From assembly GCA_003427395.1 (NCBI GenBank), contig BFEA01000022.1:949315-970942 (forward strand): DNA of 21,628 nucleotides, in the 5' to 3' direction. The stretch comes from Chara braunii. Lineage: Eukaryota; Streptophyta; Charophyceae; Charales; Characeae. Position 1 is the first letter of the stretch. Each line of letters opens with the position of its first letter. Made by a program: the position numbers and the translations under genes. A model generated the notes under the pieces. The model was not told where the DNA came from. It ran no database searches and saw only the letters and a list, made by a program, of their open reading frames with translations. This document shows, one piece after another, positions 1 through 8,025 of the stretch.

Positions 1-742
1 TAGGTCACACGTATGCCCGATGTTTAGTGACGAGTCACAAATCACTCGCCTCTTCTCTCCTTAGCAATTTCCATCACCACCCCTGAATCCTCCTTCCCAT
101 CCCCCTTGTCCTCCTGTCCTCCTCTTTCTAATCCTGTTGCTTTTGCTGCTACTCCTGATGCTACTTAAGTCCCCTTCTTCCTCCTCTTCTCTCCTCCACT
201 TCTGCCTTGTTTCCCTCCCCTCCTGCTACTCCTCTTCCATCCCTCCCTCTTCTGCCTCATACTCTACTCCTCCACCTCTCAGCTCTTTCCCCTCCTTGTC
301 CACCATCATTATGCAGATGTGGGGCCATGTCTGTGCTCTCGACTAAGCTGTCCCATCACTATCCAACTTTTTCCCCCTTTTTCCTTCTTTACTTCTGTGT
401 TTTTTCTCTCTTCTTCCCATTGTCTTTTGTTATTCATTCGTTCTTGTAGATGAAGCTAAACAATCCAAGACACAACCACTTCCTATTTCTTGCATGTCGA
501 GCTAAACAGGCATTGGCTAAATTATTCTGGAACCCGAATTGGAAGCCCGTTTTGGGCCTAACTCTTACGGATTTAGGCCAGGATGTAGTTGTCAAGATGC
601 CATGGAAGCTTTGTGGCCTCTACATTGTGGGCCTACCGGACAGTAATATAGTGCTCTTGGACTTCAACATTTGCATTCCTGCTCAATGCGGAAGTGCTGC
701 TAGTTTAAGACACTCGATGACGCCCGGCGCCCATAGCTATAC

Positions 743-744
<2 letters not shown>
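1..744. other. Pyrimidine-rich intergenic stretch, no supported gene
   Basis: The first 440 bases are strongly C/T-rich on the plus strand, with repeated tcctcc and cttctc runs. The short leucine/serine/proline-rich ORFs here are what such composition gives by chance. I see no conserved domain. A TTCTTGTAG that could serve as a splice acceptor sits just before 450, but nothing else supports a gene model. Confidence 0.5.

Positions 745-746
<2 letters not shown>
450..746 (+). other. Unrecognised 98-codon ORF, possible exon
   Basis: An ATG-initiated frame of 98 codons follows a long pyrimidine tract and a TAG that resembles a 3' splice site. The peptide has ordinary composition, unlike the low-complexity ORFs upstream, with a moderately hydrophobic middle section. 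I recognise no domain, and it ends in the GA microsatellite. It could be a host exon, a fragment of an old repeat, or chance. Absence of any family match keeps confidence low. Confidence 0.12.

Positions 747-825
<79 letters not shown>
745..825. repeat. (GA)n microsatellite, 81 bp
   Basis: An uninterrupted GA dinucleotide run of about 40 units ends exactly where the TG of family D LTR copy 1 begins. It may have been the insertion target or may have expanded at the boundary afterwards. Confidence 0.95.
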
Positions 826-827
<2 letters not shown>

Positions 828-872
828 TTACATGCTGCGCCTGCAACAGGCTGCACGGGCCACTTTCAGGCC

Positions 873-1052
873 CTTGACGTTTTCAGGCCAAAAGCCTGAA
901 AACAAGGGCCTACAGGCCCCGTGTCGTTTCAGCCTGAAAGCCTGAAACAAGGGCCTACAGGCCCTGTGCCATTTCAGCCTAAATCAGGGCCTTTCCGGTC
1001 CTGGGTCTTTTCAGCCTGAAACTGAGGGCCATTTTCAGGCCCTCGTAAGATC
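873..1052 (+). repeat. Hairpin-forming degenerate tandem repeats in family D U3
   Basis: Roughly four degenerate units of about 25-50 bp each carry tttcaggcc/ggcctgaaa-type inverted repeats and agggcctacaggccc palindromes. The clearest is a 9-bp stem, TTTTCAGGC (880-888), with a 5-nt loop and GCCTGAAAA (894-902). A diverged version of the block lies at about 7500-7715 in copy 2. Confidence 0.75.
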
Positions 1053-1198
1053 GACCTGCCATGAAACTCAGGCACCAAACCAGGGTTTTGGCACAGGCCA
1101 TTTTGGGCCTGTTTTCAAGACGACCCTTGGTTGAGCTTCAACGCCAGGGTCTGGCATGTTTTGGCATTGGCAAGAGCATCCTCCTGGAAGGGCCAGCA

Positions 1199-1207
1199 CT
1201 ATATAGG
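1199..1207 (+). promoter_or_regulatory. TATA box of family D LTR
   Basis: CTATATAGG lies downstream of the hairpin repeats and upstream of the presumed transcribed part of the LTR. It sets the likely transcription direction. The matching site in copy 2 falls in or next to the assembly gap, so it cannot be cross-checked there. Confidence 0.5.
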
Positions 1208-1557
1208 ACTGGCCCGCCCTGCAGGCTGCAGGTAAGTTCCTAGGTACTTCCCAGGCACTTCACGTGCAGTTCAGGAGGCAGGAGGTAGTCTTCAGCAGCA
1301 CTCTGGAGGAGCTCTGCAGGAGTAGTAGTCGCGCTAGCAGTAGTCTTCAGTGCTGGGCGCTAGTAGCGTTAGCAGTAGTCTTCAGCGCAGGGTGCTAGTA
1401 GGAGCTACAGTAGCACCAGAGAGAGAAAGAGAGAGAGATTGGGCGGAGGCCAGGGAGACTTACCTGCAGCGCCATAGCTCCAGCTTCGTCTTCGAGGTAC
1501 CTGCAGCACAGCGCCATCCTCACAGGTTAGTACGTGGCACATGAGAGAGAGAGGTAG

Positions 1558-1577
1558 TTCTTCTTCTTCTTCTTCTC
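1558..1577 (+). repeat. (TTC)n microsatellite in family D LTR
   Basis: Six to seven TTC units follow a short GA run. The other copies show the equivalent as reverse-complement GAAGAAGAGGAAGAAGAA plus CT runs (about 6827-6865 and 21450-21483). The tract is therefore an ancestral part of the LTR with length variation between copies. Confidence 0.85.
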
Positions 1578-2798
1578 AGTCCACCATCTTCCTCTCACCC
1601 TCTAGCTACCTGACTTCACTGCATCAGCAGACTACGAGAGGGAGAGAGCTTGGTGACATTTGGATCCAGACTCGACATCGGGCTTCAGACATTTTGACGA
1701 GGGATTATTTGGGACTTGTAACGAAGACTTGGTGTTGACGACTTTCCTATCTCTCCCCTCCTCTTCTTCGTCTGTCTCCCTCCTCTTTGTATGTGCATGG
1801 TCTGGACCTGGCGCCTTCTTCCTGTGGGTAGCACCAGCCCCCTTCACACTTTGTGATAAGGCTGATGTATGTTTGGTCTGTAATGCGACATTGATTGGGC
1901 TAGTCATTGGTATTCTAGCATTTCGCTACGCTGTCTTGTACTACGTGTGAGAAGTCAGTCCCGGTCAGGTCAGGACTTGTATCTAAGTCTTCCCCTGCGC
2001 CATAAAGCACCATTTTTGTATGTGCAAGGAACATGGCTATGGACGAAGCACAGTAATCCAGAATGCAAAATCACACTGAAGTCCAAGTAGTCAAAGCCAA
2101 AGCAGATAGCACAATGGAACCGAGTAACCATCCAATTGAGAATGATACAGAAGAATCGTGAGTCAATGTCCATGCCCAACTGGGCAACACCAACAGCATA
2201 ACCCAAGTGTAGCTCTCTCTTGTGAATGGCGCCAGACGCCCTACAACTACAGCAATGAAAGCAACCAGACAACTTGACTACCAGCGAGTGATGATGTCAA
2301 CACCAATGCCGACCTCCACCTCCACCAGGTACGTGTCCTCTTCACCCACACTCTCCCTTGTACCCACACAGCGCCCTTCACCTCCGAAGTACCACCTTCG
2401 CCCTTCACCTCTCTGCGCACACAGGCAGCCCGGCTATGGCCGCCAGCGCCCTGCGCTCACAGGCAGCGCCCTACCGCCTAGTGCTGTCCTGCTCCACTCA
2501 GCTTAAGCGCAGCGCAGCATGCATGCAACGCAGCAGCTTGCCGGCCTTGCTCGCAATGGCCAAGATCCCTGCCCACTCGCCCTGCTTGCCTATATGCCAG
2601 TGCAGCGTGTGGGCGGCCTCCCTTCAGCCTGTCTCTGGGCCCCAGTGGCTGAATGCAGCCCGATGCAGTTGAGGGCTGGGGCAATGCTGTTGTGACTCTT
2701 TCATCAAGGCCTGCGGCCAGATTCAGATAGTGGCCGATTTCCCTTTGGCATTTTCGGCCTCTCTACCCAGCATGCATTGTCGGCCTCACGTTTAAGTG

Positions 2799-2829
2799 CC
2801 CAGGGCCTAACTAACTCAGAGGCCCTGGG
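2799..2829. repeat. Perfect 10-bp hairpin in element A U3
   Basis: CCCAGGGCCT (2799-2808) and AGGCCCTGGG (2820-2829) are exact inverted repeats with an 11-nt loop. A second small stem, TCAGCA/TGCTGA, follows shortly after at about 2835. Confidence 0.8.
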
Positions 2830-2944
2830 TTTTCAGCATTTGCTGAATTCCGAGACTCGGTGCACTCCAACCAACTGGCGTGCTGCAACTGTATGGACCC
2901 CACTTCGTGAAATGTTGGCACAGAGGGCTCTTGTTGATTTGCTG

Positions 2945-2967
2945 GCCCGCCGTCACTTACGGCGGGC
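2945..2967. repeat. Perfect 9-bp GC-rich hairpin in element A U3
   Basis: GCCCGCCGT (2945-2953), a CACTT loop and ACGGCGGGC (2959-2967) form a fully paired 9-bp stem about 75 bp from the start of the LTR in its own orientation. No T-run follows on either side, so it does not look like a bacterial-type terminator. Confidence 0.85.
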
Positions 2968-3042
2968 ACGAGGCTTGCTGGGGCCTTAGACCAGAACATG
3001 TACATCATGGCAAGTCCCCTACTTGAGGGCTCATTCCTCACA

Positions 3043-3056
3043 TTCCATCCCCCTTA
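3043..3056 (-). promoter_or_regulatory. Polypurine tract of element A
   Basis: On the minus strand TAAGGGGGATGGAA directly precedes the TG that opens the 3' LTR, in the position and with the composition of the primer for plus-strand DNA synthesis in Ty3/Gypsy elements. Confidence 0.8.
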
Positions 3057-3079
3057 GCTTCGAAAGTCCGCTGAGATGC

Positions 3080-3700
3080 TTACTTCGCAGGTGCCTTCCC
3101 TTTTAGCTTCTTTTCATAATCTGCCACCACTTGAGGAGCTGTTTCCATCAGTTCCTCCCGGGTAAACCACCGATCTTCTTTTGGATCCGTATGATGCCTG
3201 AATCTGACGCGGTACTCCCTCTTGGGTTTAGGAGGTCTTCCCCGACCCAACGGCTTTGCAACAGGCATGTCCCGGTGATCCACAATGTCATCGATGTCGA
3301 CTTGTCCATCCATGGTTGGGGGCAGCATCGATCTCGTGGAAGGGAATTGATCAGTCTTAGCGAAAGGTGCAAGCTTTGAGGCATGAAAGACTTGGTGAGT
3401 GCGTAGGTGTCCAGGGATACGAATGACATAAGTGGGACCATCCATCTCATCTCCCACTATATCTAGGACTTCCCAGGGACAAAAGTCTTGCGGCACTAGT
3501 TTGCGAGAGATTCCGAATTCCTGTCCTAGCTCGCTAGCCTTGACCCAGACACGTTCCCCTACCTGAAATGTGGACTGTCGACGATGTTGATTCTCAGAAG
3601 CAATCATTGCTTGCTGAGCTTTCTTCATGTGTTGGACAGCATCCTGCAGCAACTTCTCATACTGCACACCGTACTCGAGTGTGCCTGGAGTTGTGGCGGT
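3080..3700 (-). pseudogene. Element A integrase C-terminus plus chromodomain (pol, 3' part)
   Basis: This is the last part of the pol polyprotein, in the same frame as the integrase core upstream but cut from it by one TGA (3701-3703). Counting from the first Met at 3667, residues about 33-105 are the C-terminal integrase fold, with the typical GERVWVKAS and YVIRIPGHLRTHQVFHASKL blocks. Residues about 123-187 form a chromodomain: VDIDDIVDHR, a basic linker, EYRVRFRHH, then EDRWFTREELMETAP. Chromodomains of this class are thought to steer integration by binding chromatin marks. The canonical tryptophan after YxVK is phenylalanine here (VRF). A lysine-rich tail and TAA end the frame about 24 bp before the polypurine tract. 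Confidence 0.88.
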
Positions 3701-5119
3701 TCAGTTTTCAGGCAGGAGGAAGTCTAGTGCTGATCTAGGCTTCCATCCCAAGTGTAGCTGATTAGGACTCACGTCGGTGCTGCTGTGTACAACATTGTTG
3801 TACAGGCTGGCGATGAGAGGCAATTGCTCATCCCAGTCATCCTGGCTGGGCTTGATGTAGTGCCTCAGCAAGTGCTGCACAACTCTGTTCATTTGCTCGG
3901 CCTGTCCGTTGGCTTCAGGATGGTTTCCTGAAGTCATTTGAAGTTGACTGCCCATCTGTTTCGCAGTCTTCTTCCACAGCTCACTGGTGAAACCGACATC
4001 TCTGTCACTAATGATAGTCTTTGGTAAACCAAAGTCCCTCACCCAGTTGTCCTTGAACAACTTGATGACATAGTCAGTCCTGGCTGTCTCTGGCATGGCC
4101 ACTAGTCTAGCGTATTTGGAGAATCGGTCTATGATGACGAATATGTACCTCTTGCCGCTCTTGCTGGTCACTAAGGTGTCCATGAAATCCATGGATACAC
4201 TCAGTCCTGGACCAGCGGGGATTGGTAAAGGCTTCGGCAGCCCAAGCGGTGCTTGAGTGCGCGGCTTGTCCCGCTGACAGACCTGACAGGTCTCTACGCA
4301 CTTTTTTGCGTCATCAAGCATACCAGGCCACCGAAATCGTTGTACTAGGTTAGCACTCGTCTTTTTGTAGCCAAAGTGTCCAGTTGCGTCATGACATTCA
4401 CCTAAGAACAAACTACGCAAACTCTCACTAGATGGAACTACCGACCTTTTTATTCTCGCCTTCTCAAGATAGATTAACCCGTCCACCATCACAAACTCAC
4501 TTTCAGTGGCTTTGTCTTTCGCCTGAAGTTTGCGCATGATGTCCATCGTGAAAGGGTCTTCCTGATAGGCTCCCACCAATGATTGCGTTAATTCGTTAGA
4601 TACACCAAAGTCAGAAACTAGCGCACCTAGGTAGTCTGCTCTTCGTGATAGCGCGTCTGCAACCTTGTTGTACTCTCCCTTCAGGTACTCAAGCTTGAAG
4701 TCATATTGATCTATGACCTCAATCCATCGCTTGAGTGCATCAGAAAGAGTCGGTTGAGTCTTGATCCATTTGAGGGTCTGATGATCAGTCCTCAAGTAGA
4801 AGAACCTTCCTAATAGGAAGTGTCTCCAATGGACAAGCGCCTTGTAAAGAGCATAGAGTTCCCTTTCGTAGGTGGACTTAGCCAACTTCTTCGATGGCAT
4901 CTTCTTACTCATGTACTCAATCGGTCTCAACTTTTTCCCATCCTGCTGAGCCAGCACTGCGCCAATGTCGTATTGGCTTGCGTCAGTGGTCACTATGAAT
5001 GGCTTCGGAGGATCGGGAACCATGAGAACCTCGTGATTCATGACTGCATGCTTCAATTTCTTGAAAGCACCCTCGCACTCATCACTCCAGTCCCACGGCG
5101 TGTCAAGTCGAGTTAGATC
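3701..5119 (-). pseudogene. Element A RNase H and integrase core (pol, middle part)
   Basis: The frame is open for about 470 codons between TAA (5120-5122) and TGA (3701-3703). Counted from a Met at 5056, the RNase H acidic residues are all visible: D25 (VTTDAS), E66 (YERELYA), D91 (LRTDHQ) and D134 (VADALS). The integrase zinc site follows (H222, H227, C257, C260), then the catalytic triad D290, D351 and E387. The second spacing is exactly D-X35-E, as in active Ty3/Gypsy integrases. RNase H removes the RNA template during reverse transcription, and integrase inserts the DNA copy into the chromosome. The module itself looks undamaged; only the flanking stops disable it. Confidence 0.92.
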
Positions 5120-5893
5120 TTACAAAGGAGAGGCGACTGTAGAATAGTTCTTAACGAAGTTCCTATAGTAGCCGCACATTCCTAAGAAAGATCTGACCTC
5201 AGTGACAATCTGAGGTCGTGGCCAGTCTCGGATACTAGCCACCTTCGCATCTTCCGGCCTAATCCCCTCCACGGATACTTCATGACCCAAGTATAATATC
5301 TTAGTGCGGCCAAATTCGCACTTCTCTAAAATAACCTTATACTTGTGCTGTCGCAGGATTGAGATTACCGTCTCAAGATGTTGTGTGTGCTCCTCGGCAG
5401 ACTTACTAAAGATCAGAATGTCGTCAAGGTATACCACAACAATCTTATCTAAATGGTCATGGAAGATCCGATTCATAGCGTGCTGGAACGTACCCGGCGC
5501 ATTACAAAGACCAAAGGGAGTCACTACAAACTCCTACAGACCATAACGAGTCTGAAAAGCTGTCTTGTGTTGGTCCTCAGGTCTTATTGCGATCTGGTGA
5601 TATCCGAATTTGAAGTGTATCTTGCTATAATACTTGCATCCCTGCACCCTATCCAATAGGTCGTCTATGGCATTGAGGCCTCTATAATCAATGCACATCC
5701 TCAAAGTAACCCCTTCTTAGGTACGAACAGAATGGGTGATCAGTAAGGGGAAGTACTAGGCTGAATCCAACCCTTCTCTGTCAGCTTTCCGAAGTTCATC
5801 TAACTCGGCGGGGGCCATCCTATAGATCCTTCCCTTTGGGGTCTTACTCCCTGGAATGATTTCTATAGCGTGGACGACTTCCCTTTCAACAAC
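5120..5893 (-). pseudogene. Element A reverse transcriptase (pol), broken
   Basis: The palm and thumb part (5120-5533) is open and includes TPFGLCNAPGTFQ, the catalytic VVYLDDILIFS (YLDD at 5420-5431), YLGHEVS and SFLGMCGYYR. Upstream, the fingers region (VHAIEIIPGS, GRIYRMAPAEL, GWIQPSTSPY, SPILFVPKK, RMCIDYRGLNAI) can be read only by changing frame. There is a frameshift with a small deletion near 5790-5800, a TGA at 5740-5742, a further indel near 5715-5722 and a TAG at 5534-5536. The YLDD rather than YVDD motif is usual for Ty3/Gypsy. The domain copies the element RNA into DNA; this copy cannot make it intact. Confidence 0.92.
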
Positions 5894-6404
5894 TCATGTG
5901 GGCTCTTCGAACAGATCAGGGAACTTAGCAACGACGCGTTCTATCTCTGGGGGTGTTTTAACATCCTCCCCCTTCTCAGAGACGTAAACAAGGTACATAC
6001 CCTCCTCTTGGTTATGCTTATAGTAGTTGTAGAACGCTGATACGCACAAGCAGCCATAGGTATCTATAATACTACTAGTCAATCTGACAGTTCGGCCATC
6101 GGGAAACTTATGCTTGAGCACCTTCTTATCCCAGTCGAACTGGGGCTTAGCAACTTTGAGGTAGTATATGCCGAACAACATTTCGAATGGCAAGTCGTCG
6201 CTAACCAAGAACGAGATCTTATGGTTAAGCTCACCTCCTCCATAGGAGAAGGTCCAGACTACGTCCTTGATGTAGTCCGTTACAATCATGCGCTCCTTGT
6301 TCGCCAAAGTAGATGCTACATGTCTACTAAGGTGCCATACCCGGTCCTGTAGGTCCAGCCTTTCCAAACAGTCGTGACTTATCTATTTCCGCGTGGAGCT
6401 TATG
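5894..6404 (-). pseudogene. Element A protease C-terminal part and linker to RT
   Basis: From the solo LTR boundary the minus frame reads degenerate residues of the protease loop, then TRK-stop-ISHDC (TAG near 6383-6385), then an open stretch to TGA at 5894-5896. Recognisable pieces are LQDRVWHLSR, LVSDDLPFEMLFGIYYL (the second aspartyl-protease block, usually ILGMDWL) and a linker ending EIERVVAKFPDLFEEPT. The break at 6404 is the target site of the family D insertion, and the frame resumes at 7735. The protease would cut the Gag-Pol polyprotein. Confidence 0.8.
6400..6404. repeat. Target site duplication, left side of solo family D LTR
   Basis: ttatg here pairs with ctatg at 7735-7739, a 4/5 match of the 5-bp length expected for Ty3/Gypsy-type integration. 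The outer base has probably mutated on one side. Confidence 0.6.
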
Positions 6405-6845
6405 TGTTGCATACGGTATAGGTGCAGACCAGAACAAGAACCGACCTTTCAATGCAAGGTATAAGATAGCACAGCGGAAGACTTAGATACCAATGATGCG
6501 AACAATCAATATTGTAATGCAGCCCCGAACATACATCATCATCATCATGGTGCGAAGGGGTCTGGCGCTTCACACAAGAAGACTGCGCCAGCCCCAACCA
6601 TACACAGACGAAGGAGGTGGGGTTAGACGAAGAAGAAGGGAAGATGGGAATGTCGTCAACACCAAGTGTTCAGTACAGGCCCAAATAGTCCCTCGTCAAA
6701 ATGTCTGAATCCCAATGTCGAGTCTGGATCCAATGTCGTCAGGTCTCATGTCACAACTCTCTCTCTGTAGTAGTCCGCTGATACTGAGAAGCAGGTGGTG
6801 AGAGGGGAAGAAGAGATGGTGGACTGAGAAGAAGAGGAAGAAGAA

Positions 6846-6865
6846 CTCTCTCTCTCTCTCTCTCT
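6846..6865. repeat. (CT)n microsatellite in family D copy 2
   Basis: About ten CT units, homologous to the GA run at 1541-1553 in copy 1 and the CT run at 21471-21483 in copy 3. Confidence 0.85.
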
Positions 6866-7223
6866 AGTACTAACCTGTGAAGTTGGCGCCTTGATGCAGG
6901 TACCTCGAAGATGGAGCTGTAGCGATGGCGCCACAGGTACGTACCACTGGCCTCCGCCAGTGTCTCTCCCCACTCTACTACCTACCACCTACAACGCCCA
7001 GCGCTGAAGACTACTGCTATGGCTATGGCGCCCAGCGCCGAAGACTACAGCTAGCGCTACTACTACTGCCTAGCGCTGAAGACTACTGCAACGCTCCTCC
7101 TGAGTGCTGCGGCCGAAATCTGAAGACTACCGTCCTACTCTCCAACTACCTACCCGTTCAGTGCCTGAAGCTCCTATGTACTATCACAGGTGCCTCGTGA
7201 CTCGGGCGAGCAGTCCAGGAGGC

Positions 7224-7302
7224 TGCTCTTGCCAATAATGCCGAAGGGAGGCAGGGGCTGCAGCTGCAGCTGCAGCTCCTGCTCGTGCTCTTGCCAATAA
7301 TG
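7224..7302. repeat. Tandem repeat running into the assembly gap
   Basis: The 17-mer tgctcttgccaataatg occurs at 7224-7240 and again at 7286-7302, 62 bp apart, with a CTGCAG palindromic run (about 7257-7276) between. The second copy ends directly at the Ns, which suggests the gap is a collapsed or unresolved tandem array. Confidence 0.75.
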
Positions 7303-7477
7303 NNNNNNNNNNNNNNNNNNNNNNNNNNNNNNNNNNNNNNNNNNNNNNNNNNNNNNNNNNNNNNNNNNNNNNNNNNNNNNNNNNNNNNNNNNNNNNNNNN
7401 NNNNNNNNNNNNNNNNNNNNNNNNNNNNNNNNNNNNNNNNNNNNNNNNNNNNNNNNNNNNNNNNNNNNNNNNNNNNN
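7303..7477. other. Assembly gap (175 N)
   Basis: A run of N. Any open frame crossing it has no meaning. Its true length is unknown. Confidence 0.99.
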
Positions 7478-7734
7478 TGAATCTTAGGGCAGGTCGAAAC
7501 AAATGAGGGCCTAAAAATAGCCTAGGGCCTAAGAATAGCCCTCNGTTTCAGGCTGGAAAAACTCTGGGTCTGAAAGACCCAGAAATAGGCTGAAACGGAG
7601 TAGGGCCTGCAGGCCCTCGTTTTTCAGTTTTCAGGCTGAAACGACCGGGGCCTGTAGCTCCTAAGTTTTAGGCTTTAAGGCTGAATGTTCGGGACAGGTC
7701 CTACAGGGCCCGTGTGGCTACGCAGTCTGCCACA

Positions 7735-7739
7735 CTATG
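7735..7739. repeat. Target site duplication, right side of solo family D LTR
   Basis: ctatg, partner of ttatg at 6400-6404. On the minus strand it lies in the codons just after the protease catalytic FID. Confidence 0.6.
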
Positions 7740-8025
7740 TCTATGAAGGCACCACATTTGCGGCCTCCTACATCGACCTCCACCACAAAATGTTCCCCTC
7801 TAGGACCTTTTCTTAGCGCCACCCAAGACTCACGAGGGTCATTGTTTGACCACTCACTCTCTAAGTCTTCTAAGGCTTCAGGCACATCTAACGTACAGAG
7901 CATATTTTGGTCTAGTTGTGTCTGCGGGGTGACTAAGGGTTCATTAGACTTGGCCTTGTCATGAAGTAGGGAGGGTATCAATCCTACTTCATCTTGAGTA
8001 GAAGCAGCTAGTACTTCCACTGGCC
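7735..8025 (-). pseudogene. Element A protease N-terminal part
   Basis: This minus-strand frame runs about 100 codons from a frameshift near 8026 to the solo LTR. An acidic linker is followed by an FVVEVDVGGRKCGAFID block, the first strand and catalytic aspartate of a retropepsin-like protease. The next residues, normally (S/T)GA, are where the family D LTR inserted. The bases on either side of the LTR (6390-6404 and 7735-7739) are consistent with a degenerate D-x-G-x-T-R motif. The frame is shifted by one base relative to the zinc-knuckle frame just upstream. Confidence 0.78.

Larger units (their letters stand above)
826..2022 (+). mobile_element. Family D LTR, copy 1, truncated by element A
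   Basis: This is one of three related LTRs in the window; the others are at 6405-7734 and from 20889, both inverted relative to it. It begins TGTTACATGC, the reverse complement of the family's other end as seen at 20889, so the full LTR has inverted ends. In order it holds a hairpin-repeat U3 (about 873-1052), a TATA box (1199-1207), a splice-donor-like GCAG/GTAAGT (1228-1237), a block rich in AGCGCC, a GA/TTC tract (1541-1577) and a conserved stretch around 1660-2000. Its sequence follows copy 3 up to about 2022 and then gives way abruptly to element A's LTR. The terminal part of about 130 bp is missing. No coding domain is recognised. The TATA position suggests plus-strand transcription. 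Confidence 0.8.
2023..3042 (-). repeat. 3' LTR of element A
   Basis: On the minus strand this LTR starts TGTGAGGAATGAG directly after the polypurine tract and ends with the complement of TGCAAGGAACATG at 2023. Bases 2023 to about 2537 match 11175 to about 11717 closely; I counted about a dozen mismatches plus a 21-bp insertion in the other copy (about 11395-11415). Bases 2540-3042 (the U3 side) have no counterpart in the 5' copy. A TATA-like CATATAGG on the minus strand near 2588-2596 fits a promoter just upstream of the shared half. Strong hairpins lie in the U3. Confidence 0.8.
6405..7734 (-). mobile_element. Family D solo LTR (copy 2) inserted in element A protease
   Basis: Bounded by TG/CA (TGTTGCATAC at 6405, GCCACA ending 7734), this insertion has no internal domain, so it is a solo LTR of about 1.33 kb including a 175-base gap. 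Its reverse complement follows copy 1 through the hairpin U3, AGCGCC block, GA/TTC tract, the stretch beginning GGATCCAGACTCGACATTGGG and the GTATCTAAGTCTTCC near the end. It sits exactly between two protease fragments of element A whose frames rejoin across it. Solo LTRs arise by recombination between the two LTRs of a full element. Confidence 0.87.

Noticed and set aside
880-1052. CRISPR-like array in the repeated hairpin units
   Set aside because: Units are degenerate, differ in length, have no unique spacers of constant size, and the setting is a eukaryotic LTR.
1660-1950. Similar short ORFs in family D copies 1 and 3 (DEGLFG..., NEGLFG...)
   Set aside because: The likeness follows from DNA homology of the LTRs; the frame is broken in copy 2 and no domain is visible.
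2945-2967. GC-rich hairpin as an intrinsic terminator
   Set aside because: No U-tract follows on either strand and the context is a eukaryotic LTR.
7158-7506. ORFs crossing the N run
   Set aside because: They are open only because N codons are not read as stops.
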